NCBI RefSeq assembly: GCF_029643425.1
Contig: NZ_CP119106.1
Span: forward strand, 496,001 to 560,000
Direction of reading: 5' to 3'
Length of the DNA: 64,000 nucleotides
Source of the DNA: Isoptericola sp. AK164
Lineage (GTDB): Bacteria; Actinomycetota; Actinomycetes; Actinomycetales; Cellulomonadaceae
The notes under the pieces are model-generated. The model saw only the letters and a program-made list of their open reading frames with translations, did not search any database and had not been told where the DNA came from. A program made the position numbers and the translations under genes. This document shows, one piece after another, positions 24,373 through 32,478 of the stretch. Each line of letters begins with the position of its first letter. The first letter of the stretch is position 1.

Positions 24373-24674
24373 TCAGCCCTGAAGCTGGGCGGTCATCGCC
24401 GGACGGTCGAGCATCTCCCACACGTCGGTGATGCGCTCCTCGGTGAACCGGAAGAAGAACATGTGCTCCACCGCGATCGTGCGACCGGTCGGGGCGAGGC
24501 CCTGCCAGGGAGCCCGATGGGTGCCGTGGAGCGTCGCGTGGACCGCCGCGACGTCGTCCGGCTCCGACCCTCGACGTGCAGGTCGAACGTCCCGAGCGCC
24601 GGGACGAGCACGTCGAACCGCTGCTCGTTCCAGCCCCGGTCGAAGACGGCCCGCACGACCTCTGCCCGGTCCAC
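24373..24674 (-). pseudogene. SnoaL-like / ester cyclase gene broken by a frameshift
   Basis: The first part, from GTG 24674, reads VDRAEVVRAVFDRGWNEQRF and FDVLVPALGTFDLHVEG, then drifts into Arg/Ser-rich nonsense. One base out of frame the family sequence resumes: SEPDDVAAVHATLHGTHRA, PWQGLAPTGRTIAVEHMFFF, RFTEERITDVWEMLDRPAMT and a stop at 24373. The break is at about 24568-24572, within a G-rich run, and a single missing base explains it. It is either a recent pseudogene or a base-call error. The intact protein would be a roughly 100-residue NTF2-fold polyketide-cyclase-like protein. Confidence 0.75.
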
Positions 24675-24681
24675 CCGAGCC

Positions 24682-24687
24682 ACGCTA
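24682..24687 (-). promoter_or_regulatory. -10 hexamer TAGCGT of the SnoaL-like gene
   Basis: TAGCGT on the minus strand, 7 nt before GTG 24674; the promoter looks intact although the gene is broken. Confidence 0.4.
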
Positions 24688-24758
24688 GCAACGCCCTCGG
24701 GCCGGTGGCGTGCGAACGACGGCGGAGCGTGTCTAGCGTGAATCGGGAGGTGGGCGGC

Positions 24759-25427
24759 ATGGGTGAGGCGGTCGGCGTCACGCTCGGCTACGCGGTCGGC
24801 ATCGCGATCAGCCCGATCCCGATCGCCGCGGTGATCCTGATGCTCTTCAGCGGACGCGCCCGCGTCAACAGCATCGTGTTCCTGCTCGCCTGGATCACCG
24901 GGGTCGCGGGCGTGGTCACGATCGTGGTGCTCCTGCCCGGACTCGGGACCGGCGGTACCGGCCCGGGCACTGCGGTGGGATGGACCAAGCTCGTGCTGGG
25001 CGGCCTCCTGCTGGTGCTGGCCGGTCGGCAGTGGTCCAGGCGCCCAGGTCCCGACGACGAGCCGCCCGTCCCCGGGTGGATGTCCCGGATCGACGAGCTC
25101 CGTCCCGTCGCCGCGCTCGGCCTGGGACTCGCGCTGTCGGCGGTGAACCCCAAGAACCTGCTCCTCGCCGCGGCCGCGGGTGCCTCGCTGGCCGCGCTGC
25201 CGCTGTCGACCGGCGAGACGGTCGTCGCCGTCGTCGTCGTCACGGCCCTCGCCACGCTCACCGTGACGCTCCCGGTGCTCGGCTACCTGGTCGCCGGACG
25301 CCGGCTCGCCCCCGTGCTGGACCGCACCAAGACCTGGTTGATCGCGAACAACGCCACGGTGATGGCGGTGGTCCTGCTCGTCCTCGGGGTCAGCCTGCTC
25401 GGGGACGCGCTGCAGATCCTGACCTGA
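24759..25427 (+). CDS. GAP-family (SAP/LysE-like) six-helix membrane protein
   Basis: 222 residues with six hydrophobic helices. GYAVGIAISPIPIAAVILMLFS at the N-terminus and LALSAVNPKNLLLAAAAGASL in the middle are the paired Pro-containing segments of the GAP/Sap family, related to LysE exporters. The mycobacterial relative Sap helps export glycolipids; the substrate here is unknown. ATG 24759 follows GGGAGG at good distance, so I did not use the longer upstream frame. The next gene, also a membrane protein, follows by 35 bp. Confidence 0.85.
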   Translation: MGEAVGVTLGYAVGIAISPIPIAAVILMLFSGRARVNSIVFLLAWITGVAGVVTIVVLLPGLGTGGTGPGTAVGWTKLVLGGLLLVLAGRQWSRRPGPDDEPPVPGWMSRIDELRPVAALGLGLALSAVNPKNLLLAAAAGASLAALPLSTGETVVAVVVVTALATLTVTLPVLGYLVAGRRLAPVLDRTKTWLIANNATVMAVVLLVLGVSLLGDALQILT

Positions 25428-25462
25428 TCGGCGAGACGACCGGACGGCACGGGGAGGCCCGG

Positions 25463-25852
25463 ATGGACGACGTGGAGGCGGTACCGGCGATCGGCGACTG
25501 GAGCATCGCCGAGAGCATCTCCGTGTGGATCGAGGTCGTGGCGATCGTCGTCATCACGGTCGCCGTCGTGGCGGCGTTCGTCACCGGCGCCAGGGTGCTG
25601 CGCACCGCCGGGGTGCGTGACGCCGTCGAGCAGGTCAAGCAGTCGGTGGGACGGGGCCTGCTGCTCGGCCTGGACCTGCTGATCGCCGCCGACGTGATCC
25701 GGACCGTCACGCTCGAGCCGACGCTGCAGAACGTCGCGGCCCTGGGGCTGCTCGTCGTCGTGCGGACGTTCCTGTCCTGGTCGCTGATGGTCGAGCTGCA
25801 CGGCCGGTGGCCGTGGCAGGGGGCCGCTGGGCGACGGCCCGTGGAGGACTGA
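25463..25852 (+). CDS. DUF1622 membrane protein
   Basis: 129 residues with three hydrophobic segments. SISVWIEVVAIVVITVAVVAAF, then a charged loop (AVEQVKQSVGRGLLLGLDLLIAADVIRTV) and a last segment ending RTFLSWSLMVELHGRWPW match the DUF1622 family of small membrane proteins of unknown role. ATG 25463 follows GGGGAGG. It is likely co-transcribed with the GAP-family gene upstream. Confidence 0.85.
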   Translation: MDDVEAVPAIGDWSIAESISVWIEVVAIVVITVAVVAAFVTGARVLRTAGVRDAVEQVKQSVGRGLLLGLDLLIAADVIRTVTLEPTLQNVAALGLLVVVRTFLSWSLMVELHGRWPWQGAAGRRPVED

Positions 25853-25885
25853 GGCCGATCCGACCCGGTTCGCACGACGCCCTGC

Positions 25886-26701
25886 TCAGGAGCCGCCCCC
25901 GGCCGGGCACGGCAGGTCGGCGAGCTCCGGCGCCGACTGCGTCATCGAGACCACGGTCTCGTCGATCAGCGTCGGTGAGACCCGGCCCGGTCCGGAGGCG
26001 AAGGGGTTGTTCAGCGCCATCACCAGGAGGACCAGCACGGCCGTGAACGTCGTCGAGAGTCCGACGAGCACGGCCTGCGTGCGCGGAGCGCTCGGCAGCG
26101 TCACCACGAAGAGCAGCACGACGACGAGCAGCCCACCGCCCAGGACCAGGCCCCACAGCAGGACCGGGAGGCTGGTCGCCGCCGTGACGATGCGGGTCTC
26201 CCGCGCCGTCGAGATCGACCCGATCTGCACGACGGTGTTCGTCGCGGCGGCCGAGTAGAAGGTTCCCTCCAGTGCCGGCGCGTCCTGCCCCAGCGACGCC
26301 ACGAGATCCGCGTAGGCGGCGTCGACCTCCGGGGCCGCCGTCCCCTCGCGCATCGCCGGCCAGTCGTCGGCCGAGGCGGCCTCCGCGTAGCAGATGAGGG
26401 CGTGCCGCACGTCCGTGCCGGCGTCGTCGAACAGCCCGGCCTCCTCGAACGCCGTCCCGATCGAGGTGGCTTCGTCGCCGACCGCTCCGCGGGCGTCGGC
26501 GAAAGCACCGAACAGGTAGAGGATGGAGAAGCCGATGACGATCCCGTAGGCCGTGGCCACGTAGGAGAGCGTGGCGCTCCACGGAGCCGGGTCGACCGTC
26601 CCGAGGCGCTGTGCCGAGCGACGGACCAGCAGCGTGACCCCGGCCGCGACGAGTCCGACGGCGACCACGATCAGGGCGGTGACGCCCGGGCTCCACGACA
26701 T
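25886..26701 (-). CDS. DUF4239-like (bestrophin-like) membrane protein
   Basis: 271 residues. Two N-terminal helices (ALIVVAVGLVAAGVTLLV and YVATAYGIVIGFSILYLF) are followed by an approximately 120-residue Ala-rich helical outer region beginning AVGDEATSIGTAFEEAGL, then two C-terminal helices (LLWGLVLGGGLLVVVLLFVV and TAVLVLLVMALNNPF). This 2+2 topology and the xYGxxxGF and DEA patterns fit DUF4239, a family of unknown function related in topology to bestrophins. ATG 26701 follows GAGGAG. It sits between the DUF1622 gene (convergent) and the CPBP protease (same strand). Confidence 0.8.
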   Translation of the reverse strand: MSWSPGVTALIVVAVGLVAAGVTLLVRRSAQRLGTVDPAPWSATLSYVATAYGIVIGFSILYLFGAFADARGAVGDEATSIGTAFEEAGLFDDAGTDVRHALICYAEAASADDWPAMREGTAAPEVDAAYADLVASLGQDAPALEGTFYSAAATNTVVQIGSISTARETRIVTAATSLPVLLWGLVLGGGLLVVVLLFVVTLPSAPRTQAVLVGLSTTFTAVLVLLVMALNNPFASGPGRVSPTLIDETVVSMTQSAPELADLPCPAGGGS

Positions 26702-26782
26702 CTCCTCGCCCCCGCTCCGTGCGCCCGGGCCTTGCGAGCCGGGGCCGCCACGGCCATGCCGGTCGGCACGGCCCTCCAGTCG

Positions 26783-27715
26783 TCAGAGTTCCATGCGTCC
26801 GAGCGGCTCGCGATCGCTCGCGGCGGCGGAGGGCCGCGGCCGGAACTGTCCCGTCGCCGCCAGGACGGCGACGAGCACCAGGGGGACGATCCAGCCGCTC
26901 CACCCCAGGATGGTGGCCTGCGTGGTGTCCACCGACGTCCCGGCCGCGCCGAACAGCACGTGCATCCCGGCGGCCGCGTTGAGGGAACCGTGCGCCAGCG
27001 CGGGCGCCCAGACGTTGCCGCTGCGGATCCGCAGCCAGGAGAAGACCGCGCCGGTCACGGTGCAGAAGCCGACCATGGTCGCGAGCGCCACCAGCGGTGA
27101 CGCGTCGGGGTAGTTGTAGCCGAGCAGGACCAGCGGCGCGTGCCAGACACCCCAGATCACGCCCGAGAGCAGGACGGCGACGAGGACGCCGTACCGGTCG
27201 GTCAGACGGGGCAGCAGCCAGCCGCGCCAGCCGATCTCCTCGCCCAGGGCCGGCACGAGGTTGATCACCGAGCCGACGACGATGTTGGCGAGCTGGGCGA
27301 CCACGAGGACCTCGATCGGGAACTCGAGCTCCTCGGTCACCCCGAGGGCGGCGAACTGCGCGTCGATGGTCTCCTGCAGGCCGGAGAAACCGGTGAGGTC
27401 GGTGGTGTAGAGGCCGGACGCGGCCGCGACGACCAGCGCCGCCGCCACGAGGAGCAGCGGGACGAGGAAGGCCAGACCCATCCAGGCGAAGAACCGGCCC
27501 CAGGGACGGACCGGGACGAGGCCGAGCGACCGGGCCAGGGGCCGTCGCTCGACGAACCGGACGACGACGAACGCCGCCAGCGCCGGGGTGCACATCATCG
27601 CCAGGGCCACCAGGGTGAACCGCGGCGTCTCGAGGCCGTCGCCGAGCCACAGCGGCAGGGCGACGAGCCAGGACAGCCCGAGGCTGATCGCGAGGTACAC
27701 CCAGAGCGCACGCAT
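26783..27715 (-). CDS. CPBP-family intramembrane metalloprotease
   Basis: 310 residues, about eight membrane helices. The catalytic signatures are GEEIGWRGWLLP (motif 1, EExxxR) near residue 160, GVIWGVWHAPL (motif 2 with His) and ALAHGSLNAAAG (HxxxN). This Abi/CAAX-like family includes prenyl-protein endopeptidases and bacteriocin self-protection proteins; the bacterial substrate is unknown. The start is leaderless: TACCCT ends 6 nt before ATG 27715. The gene is divergent from peptide deformylase with only 35 bp between the start codons. Confidence 0.9.
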   Translation of the reverse strand: MRALWVYLAISLGLSWLVALPLWLGDGLETPRFTLVALAMMCTPALAAFVVVRFVERRPLARSLGLVPVRPWGRFFAWMGLAFLVPLLLVAAALVVAAASGLYTTDLTGFSGLQETIDAQFAALGVTEELEFPIEVLVVAQLANIVVGSVINLVPALGEEIGWRGWLLPRLTDRYGVLVAVLLSGVIWGVWHAPLVLLGYNYPDASPLVALATMVGFCTVTGAVFSWLRIRSGNVWAPALAHGSLNAAAGMHVLFGAAGTSVDTTQATILGWSGWIVPLVLVAVLAATGQFRPRPSAAASDREPLGRMEL

Positions 27716-27721
27716 GGAGCC

Positions 27722-27727
27722 AGGGTA
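27722..27727 (-). promoter_or_regulatory. -10 hexamer TACCCT of the CPBP protease gene
   Basis: TACCCT on the minus strand, 6 nt before ATG 27715; only 11 bp separate it from the opposing hexamer. Confidence 0.5.
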
Positions 27728-27738
27728 GTGGGCGCGGG

Positions 27739-27744
27739 TACTCT
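27739..27744 (+). promoter_or_regulatory. -10 hexamer TACTCT of the peptide deformylase gene
   Basis: TACTCT lies 6 nt before ATG 27751. Confidence 0.5.
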
Positions 27745-27750
27745 CGGGGC

Positions 27751-28437
27751 ATGGTGTGGACCTTCGGGCGTCGGCGGCCGACGACCTATCTGCTCGGCGA
27801 GCCCGCCGACCCGTACCCGGCGCAGGTACCGGAGGCCCGTCGCGGTCGCGTGCTGCGGATCACCGAGATCGGCGAGCCGGTGCTGCACAGCCCGGCGCGG
27901 ACGGTCGAGACGTTCTCGACCCCGGAGCTGGCCCGGCTGGTCGACGACCTGTTCGCCACGATGGAGGTGGCCCAGGGCGTCGGTCTCGCGGCACCTCAGG
28001 TGGGTGTCGACCTGCGCGTCTTCGTCTACGACCTGACCGACGACCGGGGCGATCGGCACGTGGGCCACGTGGTCAACCCCGAGCTGACGGTCGACGGCTC
28101 GGCCGAGCTGGTGACCGAGGACGAGGGCTGCCTGTCGGTCCCCGGCGCCTACGAGCCGCTCGCGCGCCGCGCCGCCGCGACCGTGCGCGGCGTCGACCAG
28201 CACGGGGGACCGGTGCAGCTCGAGGCCACGGGCTACCTGGCCCGGTGCTTCATCCACGAGAGCCAGCACCTCGACGGCGTCCTGTACTGGGACCACCTCT
28301 CGGGCGACCTCCAGCGCGACGCGTTGCGACAGCGGGACGAGGAGCGTCCGGGCATCCTGGACGAGCGGCGCGAGATCGCCGTCGAGCTGGGCAAGCGCCC
28401 GGCGGAGTACCCCGCCGAGCCCGCCGGGGGGCGCTGA
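27751..28437 (+). CDS. def: Peptide deformylase
   Basis: 228 residues; removes the formyl group from nascent proteins. Motif 1 is GVGLAAPQVG (about residues 77-86), motif 2 is EGCLSVPG with the metal-binding Cys, and motif 3 is FIHESQHLDGVLYWD, which keeps HExxH but has Gln where most enzymes have Asp. An N-terminal extension of about 40 residues and a charged C-terminal tail (RPGILDERREIAVELGKRP) are additions to the usual 170-190 residue core. No fmt gene is adjacent, so this may be a second deformylase. It has its own leaderless promoter. Confidence 0.93.
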   Translation: MVWTFGRRRPTTYLLGEPADPYPAQVPEARRGRVLRITEIGEPVLHSPARTVETFSTPELARLVDDLFATMEVAQGVGLAAPQVGVDLRVFVYDLTDDRGDRHVGHVVNPELTVDGSAELVTEDEGCLSVPGAYEPLARRAAATVRGVDQHGGPVQLEATGYLARCFIHESQHLDGVLYWDHLSGDLQRDALRQRDEERPGILDERREIAVELGKRPAEYPAEPAGGR

Positions 28438-28440
28438 CCC

Positions 28441-29229
28441 TCAGTCGGTCAGGTGCCGGGCCCGCCAGGCCACGGCGCCGCCCACGGCTACGCCAACGGC
28501 GGCCAGGCCGAGCCCGATGGCGGCCCAGGCGTCCCCGTCCAGCAGGCGTTCCTGGGCGCTCCACAGGTCGCTGTCGCCGGGCTCACCGTCCTGGTCGGCC
28601 GCGCCCGCGGTCGGGTCGCCCAGGCCGGCGGCGGACGGCGAGGCGGTGGACGCCGTCGGGCTCGGTGACGCCGACGCTGACGGCGACGCCGAGCGGGACG
28701 GGCTCGGCGACGGCGTCGGTGAGGCGCTCGGAGACGGCGTCGGCGACGGGGTCGGGTCTTCCTCGGCCGGAGTCGGCTCCGCGGACGTCGGCGTGGGCTC
28801 GGGGGCCTCGGTCGGGGTCGGCGCACTCGGGGTGGAGGGTGCGGGGGCCGACGGCTGCGAGGTGCGGCGCTCACCTGTACACCGGGCGCCGCCGGAGTGC
28901 TCGTGCCACTCGCCCACCCCGGGCACCCGCACGTAGACGACGCAGTACCCGTCGGGCATGGTCGCGGACGCCTGGCTGAACGCGACGTCCCCGGCCCGGC
29001 CCATCGTCATCGGCTCGGTCAGCCACTCGTAGCGCCAGCCCTCCAGGCTCCGGATCGAGTAGCCGACGCGGTCCTCGTGGTCGCGCTGGTCGCGGTCGCG
29101 ATAGCTGACCCCGTCGACGGTGACGGTGAGGTCGTCGTCGGCGGCCGCGGCGGTGACGGCGAGGCCGCCCGCGACACCGGCCAGCACGATGCTCGCGACG
29201 GCGCGAGAGACGAGGTGGACGGGACGCAC
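28441..29229 (-). CDS. Secreted, membrane-tethered Ser/Pro/Thr-rich surface protein
   Basis: 262 residues. A signal peptide (SRAVASIVLAGVAGGLAVTAAAAD) leads into a globular part of about 100 residues with VTVDGVSYRDRDQRDHEDRV, YCVVYVRVPGVGEWHEHSGG and a likely Cys pair. A long Pro/Ser/Thr-rich spacer (repeats such as PTPSPTPSPSASP) and a C-terminal helix (AAIGLGLAAVGVAVGGAVAW followed by RARHLTD) act as stalk and membrane anchor. I chose GTG 29229, which follows GGAAGG, over the longer ATG frame because it gives a normal signal peptide. There is no LPxTG motif. Function unknown. It is convergent with the deformylase gene, with stops only 3 bp apart. Confidence 0.72.
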   Translation of the reverse strand: MRPVHLVSRAVASIVLAGVAGGLAVTAAAADDDLTVTVDGVSYRDRDQRDHEDRVGYSIRSLEGWRYEWLTEPMTMGRAGDVAFSQASATMPDGYCVVYVRVPGVGEWHEHSGGARCTGERRTSQPSAPAPSTPSAPTPTEAPEPTPTSAEPTPAEEDPTPSPTPSPSASPTPSPSPSRSASPSASASPSPTASTASPSAAGLGDPTAGAADQDGEPGDSDLWSAQERLLDGDAWAAIGLGLAAVGVAVGGAVAWRARHLTD

Positions 29230-29311
29230 GGGGACCTTCCGACGCTGGGGACCGGCTCGTGCCGGACGGCGAGCCACATCGTAGGCGAACCAGGGGGCCT
29301 CGGGGCAGTGG

Positions 29312-29890
29312 TCAGAGCGTGGCGACCCAGTCGGCGACGGTCCGGGCGACGTCGTCGACGGCCTTGACGTCGTGGGCGCCGGCCAGGGTCACCTGCGTGA
29401 CGGGTCCCGGGATCGCCGCTGCCTGCTCGGCGAGCTCCTCGGGACGGCCGAACGGGTCCTTGTCCCCGGAGACGAACAGCACCGGGACGTCGAGGTGTCC
29501 GAAGTGGTCGACGCGCAGCGTCGAGGGCTTGCCGGGCGGGTGCAGCGGGTAGCTCAGCAGGACGAGCCCGGCGGCGGGCATTCCCTCGGCGACGGCCATC
29601 GAGCACATCCGTCCGCCGTAGGACCGCCCGCCGAGCAGCAGGCGGTCCGTCGTGACCCCGAGCCGGTCGGCGAAGGCCTCGGCCTCGGTGCGGACGTGCG
29701 GGACGGCGACGGACGGCCGGTCGGGGGCGCGCCGGCCCGCGATCCGGTACGGGAAGTCGACCCGGGTCACGGGCAGCGGCGGATCCAGGGCAGCCAGGTG
29801 GTCCTCGACGGCGCGCAGCGTCTGGTGCTCACGGTCGGCGCCGGCCCCGGGTGTCAGGAGCAGGCCGGCGGGGGTGGTCGTGGAGGACAT
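29312..29890 (-). CDS. KANL3/Tex30-type alpha/beta hydrolase
   Basis: 192 residues, a compact alpha/beta hydrolase. LLLTPGAGADREHQTL is the opening loop, LLLGGRSYGGRMCSMAVAEG the nucleophile elbow (Ser in GRSYGG), VPVLFVSGDKDPFG the acid strand and LAGAHDVKAV holds the His. This dienelactone-hydrolase-like subfamily has no settled substrate. ATG 29890 is preceded at 6 nt by CACACT, so it is probably leaderless; longer upstream reading is not supported. It is divergent from the GH43 gene. Confidence 0.87.
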   Translation of the reverse strand: MSSTTTPAGLLLTPGAGADREHQTLRAVEDHLAALDPPLPVTRVDFPYRIAGRRAPDRPSVAVPHVRTEAEAFADRLGVTTDRLLLGGRSYGGRMCSMAVAEGMPAAGLVLLSYPLHPPGKPSTLRVDHFGHLDVPVLFVSGDKDPFGRPEELAEQAAAIPGPVTQVTLAGAHDVKAVDDVARTVADWVATL

Positions 29891-29896
29891 GGTGAC

Positions 29897-29902
29897 AGTG
29901 TG
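29897..29902 (-). promoter_or_regulatory. -10-like CACACT
   Basis: CACACT on the minus strand, 6 nt before ATG 29890. Confidence 0.35.
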
Positions 29903-30004
29903 GCCCGGACCCTCGACGCCGCGCACGAGGGCGCCTCGGGCCGGTGACGTCCATCACCCGTCATGTCGCCGCTGGTCAGCGGTGCGCGTCTTGGCGGCAC
30001 GGAG

Positions 30005-30034
30005 TTTCCAACGATGTATTACATCGTTTACCCT
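30005..30034 (+). promoter_or_regulatory. Promoter and operator of the GH43-symporter operon
   Basis: AACGATGTATTACATCGTT (30010-30028) is a perfect 19-bp palindrome. It fills the space between a possible -35 (TTTCCA, 30005) and a -10 (TACCCT, 30029), so a bound repressor would block the promoter. It resembles GntR- or AraR-type operators more than the CG-centred LacI sites elsewhere in the window; its regulator is not in the adjacent genes. Confidence 0.65.
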
Positions 30035-30097
30035 GATGTGGACGGGAGTCGACCAACGGACGGTCCGCCCCCGTGTCGCCACCCCCGAGGAGCACCG

Positions 30098-31144
30098 ATG
30101 ACGGACCACGCTCAGGTCGCGCCCAACCCGATCGTGTTGCAGCGCGCGGACCCCCACGTACTGCGCCACGACGGCCAGTACTACTTCACCGGCTCGTACC
30201 CGGCCTACGACCGGATCGTGCTGCGCCGCGCCGCGCGGCTGGAGGACCTGCAGGCGGCGGAGGAGGTGACGATCTGGACCAAGCACGCCACCGGTCCGCA
30301 GTCGCACCTCATCTGGGCGCCGGAGATCCACCGCGTCGACGACGCCTGGTACATCTACTACGCCGCCGCACCGGTCGGCCACGGCACGGTCGACGCCCCC
30401 AGCGAGAACGAGACCTTCAACCACCGGGTCTTCGTCCTCGAGTGCACGGCCGACGACCCGCTGACGGGGGAGTGGGTCGAGCGCGGCCAGGTCGACACCG
30501 GCTGGGAGTCGTTCGCGCTGGACGCCACGACGTTCGTCCTGCACGGGGAGCAGTACCTCGTGTGGGCCCAGGAGGACCTCGAGGTCTACGGGCACTCGAA
30601 CCTCTACATCGCGCGGATGGCGAACCCCTGGACGCTCGCCACGCCGGCCGTCGAGCTCACCCGGCCCGAGCTCGACTGGGAGATCAAGGGCTTCTGGGTC
30701 AACGAGGGCCCGTCCGTCCTGATCCACGGCGGTCGCCTGTTCCTCACCTACTCCGGCTCCGCGACCGGCATCGACTACGCGATGGGTGTGCTCACCGCCG
30801 ACGTCGACGCCGACCTGCTCGACCCGGCCTCGTGGACCAAGTCCACCGAGCCGGTCTTCGTCTCCGACCCGTCGGTCGGCCAGTACGGCCCGGGGCACAA
30901 CTCGTTCACCGAGACGCCCGACGGCGAGACCGTGCTGGTCTACCACGCCCGTGACTACACCGAGATCGTCGGCGACCCGCTGTGGGACCCCAACCGGCAC
31001 GCCCGGGCCCAGGTCCTGCCCTTCGACGCCGACGGCGACCCGATCTGGGGCACCCCGGTGCCCGACACCCGACCGACCCCCACGACGACCGAGGTGCTGC
31101 CGCCCTCCGGTCTGGCGCACGACCTGGAGGAGGCAGCGCTGTGA
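30098..31144 (+). CDS. GH43 glycosidase, probably exo-alpha-1,5-L-arabinofuranosidase
   Basis: 348 residues, single five-bladed beta-propeller with no signal peptide, so cytoplasmic. The catalytic triad of GH43 is visible: base Asp in RADPHVL (about residue 18), pKa-modulating Asp in FALDATTF and acid Glu in WVNEGPSV. IWAPEIHRVDDAWYIYYAA is a strongly conserved core segment, and the overall sequence is closest to the arabinofuranosidase subgroup that trims linear arabinan. The start follows CGAGGAG. The next gene is a sugar symporter whose GTG overlaps this stop, so imported arabino-oligosaccharides are a reasonable substrate. Confidence 0.88.
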   Translation: MTDHAQVAPNPIVLQRADPHVLRHDGQYYFTGSYPAYDRIVLRRAARLEDLQAAEEVTIWTKHATGPQSHLIWAPEIHRVDDAWYIYYAAAPVGHGTVDAPSENETFNHRVFVLECTADDPLTGEWVERGQVDTGWESFALDATTFVLHGEQYLVWAQEDLEVYGHSNLYIARMANPWTLATPAVELTRPELDWEIKGFWVNEGPSVLIHGGRLFLTYSGSATGIDYAMGVLTADVDADLLDPASWTKSTEPVFVSDPSVGQYGPGHNSFTETPDGETVLVYHARDYTEIVGDPLWDPNRHARAQVLPFDADGDPIWGTPVPDTRPTPTTTEVLPPSGLAHDLEEAAL

Positions 31145-32478
31145 GCACCACGTCCACGACCGATCACGAGGGAGCCCGTGCCGCTTCCCCGAGCGCCGTC
31201 GCGTCGTTGAAGAAGCCCGCGTTCTGGAACATCGGCGGGCTGTTCTTCTTCTACTTCGCCATCTGGCAGCTCACGATGACGTTCCTCAGCCCGTGGCTGG
31301 AGGAGCACGCGGGCATGACCAGCGGGAACATCGGTCTGATCTACTCGGTGATGGCGGGTGTGTCCTTCTGCCTGCAGCCGTTCTACGGCTACATCCAGGA
31401 CCGCCTCGGGTTCCGCAAGCACCTCTTCGCGTGGGTCGTGCTCTGCGCGGCGTTCATCGGACCGTTCTTCACGTTCGTCTTCCTGCCGATCGTCACCTTC
31501 AACCAGGTGCTCGCGGCCGTCGTCGCCGGTGTGTACCTCTCCCTGGTGCTGCAGGGCGGCGTCGGCGTCATCGAGGCGTTCAACGAGCGCACGGCCCGAG
31601 CGAACCGGTTCGAATACGGGCACGTGCGGCTGTTCGGCTCGCTGGCCGGCGCGACGGCCTCCCTCGTCGGCGGATTCATCTGGGCCGCCGACCCGGACAA
31701 CGTCTGGTGGGCGGGCACCTTCTCGGCGATCGTGCTCGGTGTCCTGCTGTTCGTCGTGCGGACCCCGCGGCCGGGCGAGGCGGGCTATGCCGCCATCGCC
31801 GCCGACCAGGAGCCCTCCTCGGGCATGCCGCAGGTCGACTCCGGCACCGTCAAGCAGCTGCTGCGGAACCGGTCGTTCGTCGGCTTCATGGTCCTGATGT
31901 TCGGCACGGCCGCCCTGTACGACGTCTTCGACCAGCAGTTCGCCATCTACTTCAACCAGCACGTCACGGGGATCGCCGACCCGCAGGTGCTGTTCTCCCG
32001 CGTGGTGTTCGTGCAGATCCTGCTCGAGGCCGCCGTGATGGTTGTGATGCCGTTCGTCATCAACAAGATCGGGGCCCGCTGGGGGCTGATCCTGTTCGCC
32101 GCGGTGCTGGTGGTGCGGGTCGTCGGCTCGGCCTTCATCGTCTCGACCGAGATGCTCATCGTGTGGCGGCTGCTCGCCGCGATCGAGATGCCGCTGATGC
32201 TCGTCTCGGTGTGGAAGTACATCACCCGGATGTTCGACGTCAGCATCTCGGCCACCGCCTACATGGTGGGCTTCAACATGGCCAAGGCCGCCGGCGTGTT
32301 CATCTTCTCCTGGGTCTTCGGCCTGTCCTACGACGCCATCGGCTTCAGCGCGTCCTACATCGTCATGGGCGTCGTGGTCGTCACCGTCACGGTGATCGCG
32401 ATGGTCCTCATGCGCGACGACCGGGGTCGCCCCGACCCCGGCAAGGACGACGTCGAGGCCGCCGAGGTCACCCGTTGA
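31141..32478 (+). CDS. LacY-type oligosaccharide:H+ symporter (MFS)
   Basis: 445 residues, twelve membrane helices. Similarity to LacY/RafB is visible from the start: FWNIGGLFFFYFAIWQLTMT, FLSPWLEEHAG, then FCLQPFYGYIQDRLGFRKHL (loop 2-3 motif), and EAFNERTARANRFEYGHVRLFGS, which matches the LacY helix 4-5 region including the substrate-binding Glu/Arg pair. Proton-coupled uptake of a disaccharide or short oligosaccharide is expected. GTG 31141 overlaps the GH43 stop (GTGA), so the two are coupled. The end overlaps the convergent stress-protein gene by 11 bp. The sugar is inferred as arabinose-containing only from the neighbour. Confidence 0.88.
   Translation: MSTTSTTDHEGARAASPSAVASLKKPAFWNIGGLFFFYFAIWQLTMTFLSPWLEEHAGMTSGNIGLIYSVMAGVSFCLQPFYGYIQDRLGFRKHLFAWVVLCAAFIGPFFTFVFLPIVTFNQVLAAVVAGVYLSLVLQGGVGVIEAFNERTARANRFEYGHVRLFGSLAGATASLVGGFIWAADPDNVWWAGTFSAIVLGVLLFVVRTPRPGEAGYAAIAADQEPSSGMPQVDSGTVKQLLRNRSFVGFMVLMFGTAALYDVFDQQFAIYFNQHVTGIADPQVLFSRVVFVQILLEAAVMVVMPFVINKIGARWGLILFAAVLVVRVVGSAFIVSTEMLIVWRLLAAIEMPLMLVSVWKYITRMFDVSISATAYMVGFNMAKAAGVFIFSWVFGLSYDAIGFSASYIVMGVVVVTVTVIAMVLMRDDRGRPDPGKDDVEAAEVTR

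Noticed and set aside
31141-32478. Generic sugar MFS such as a glucose permease
   Set aside because: The FYF/WLEEH opening and the EAFNER...FEYG block specifically match the LacY/RafB family.
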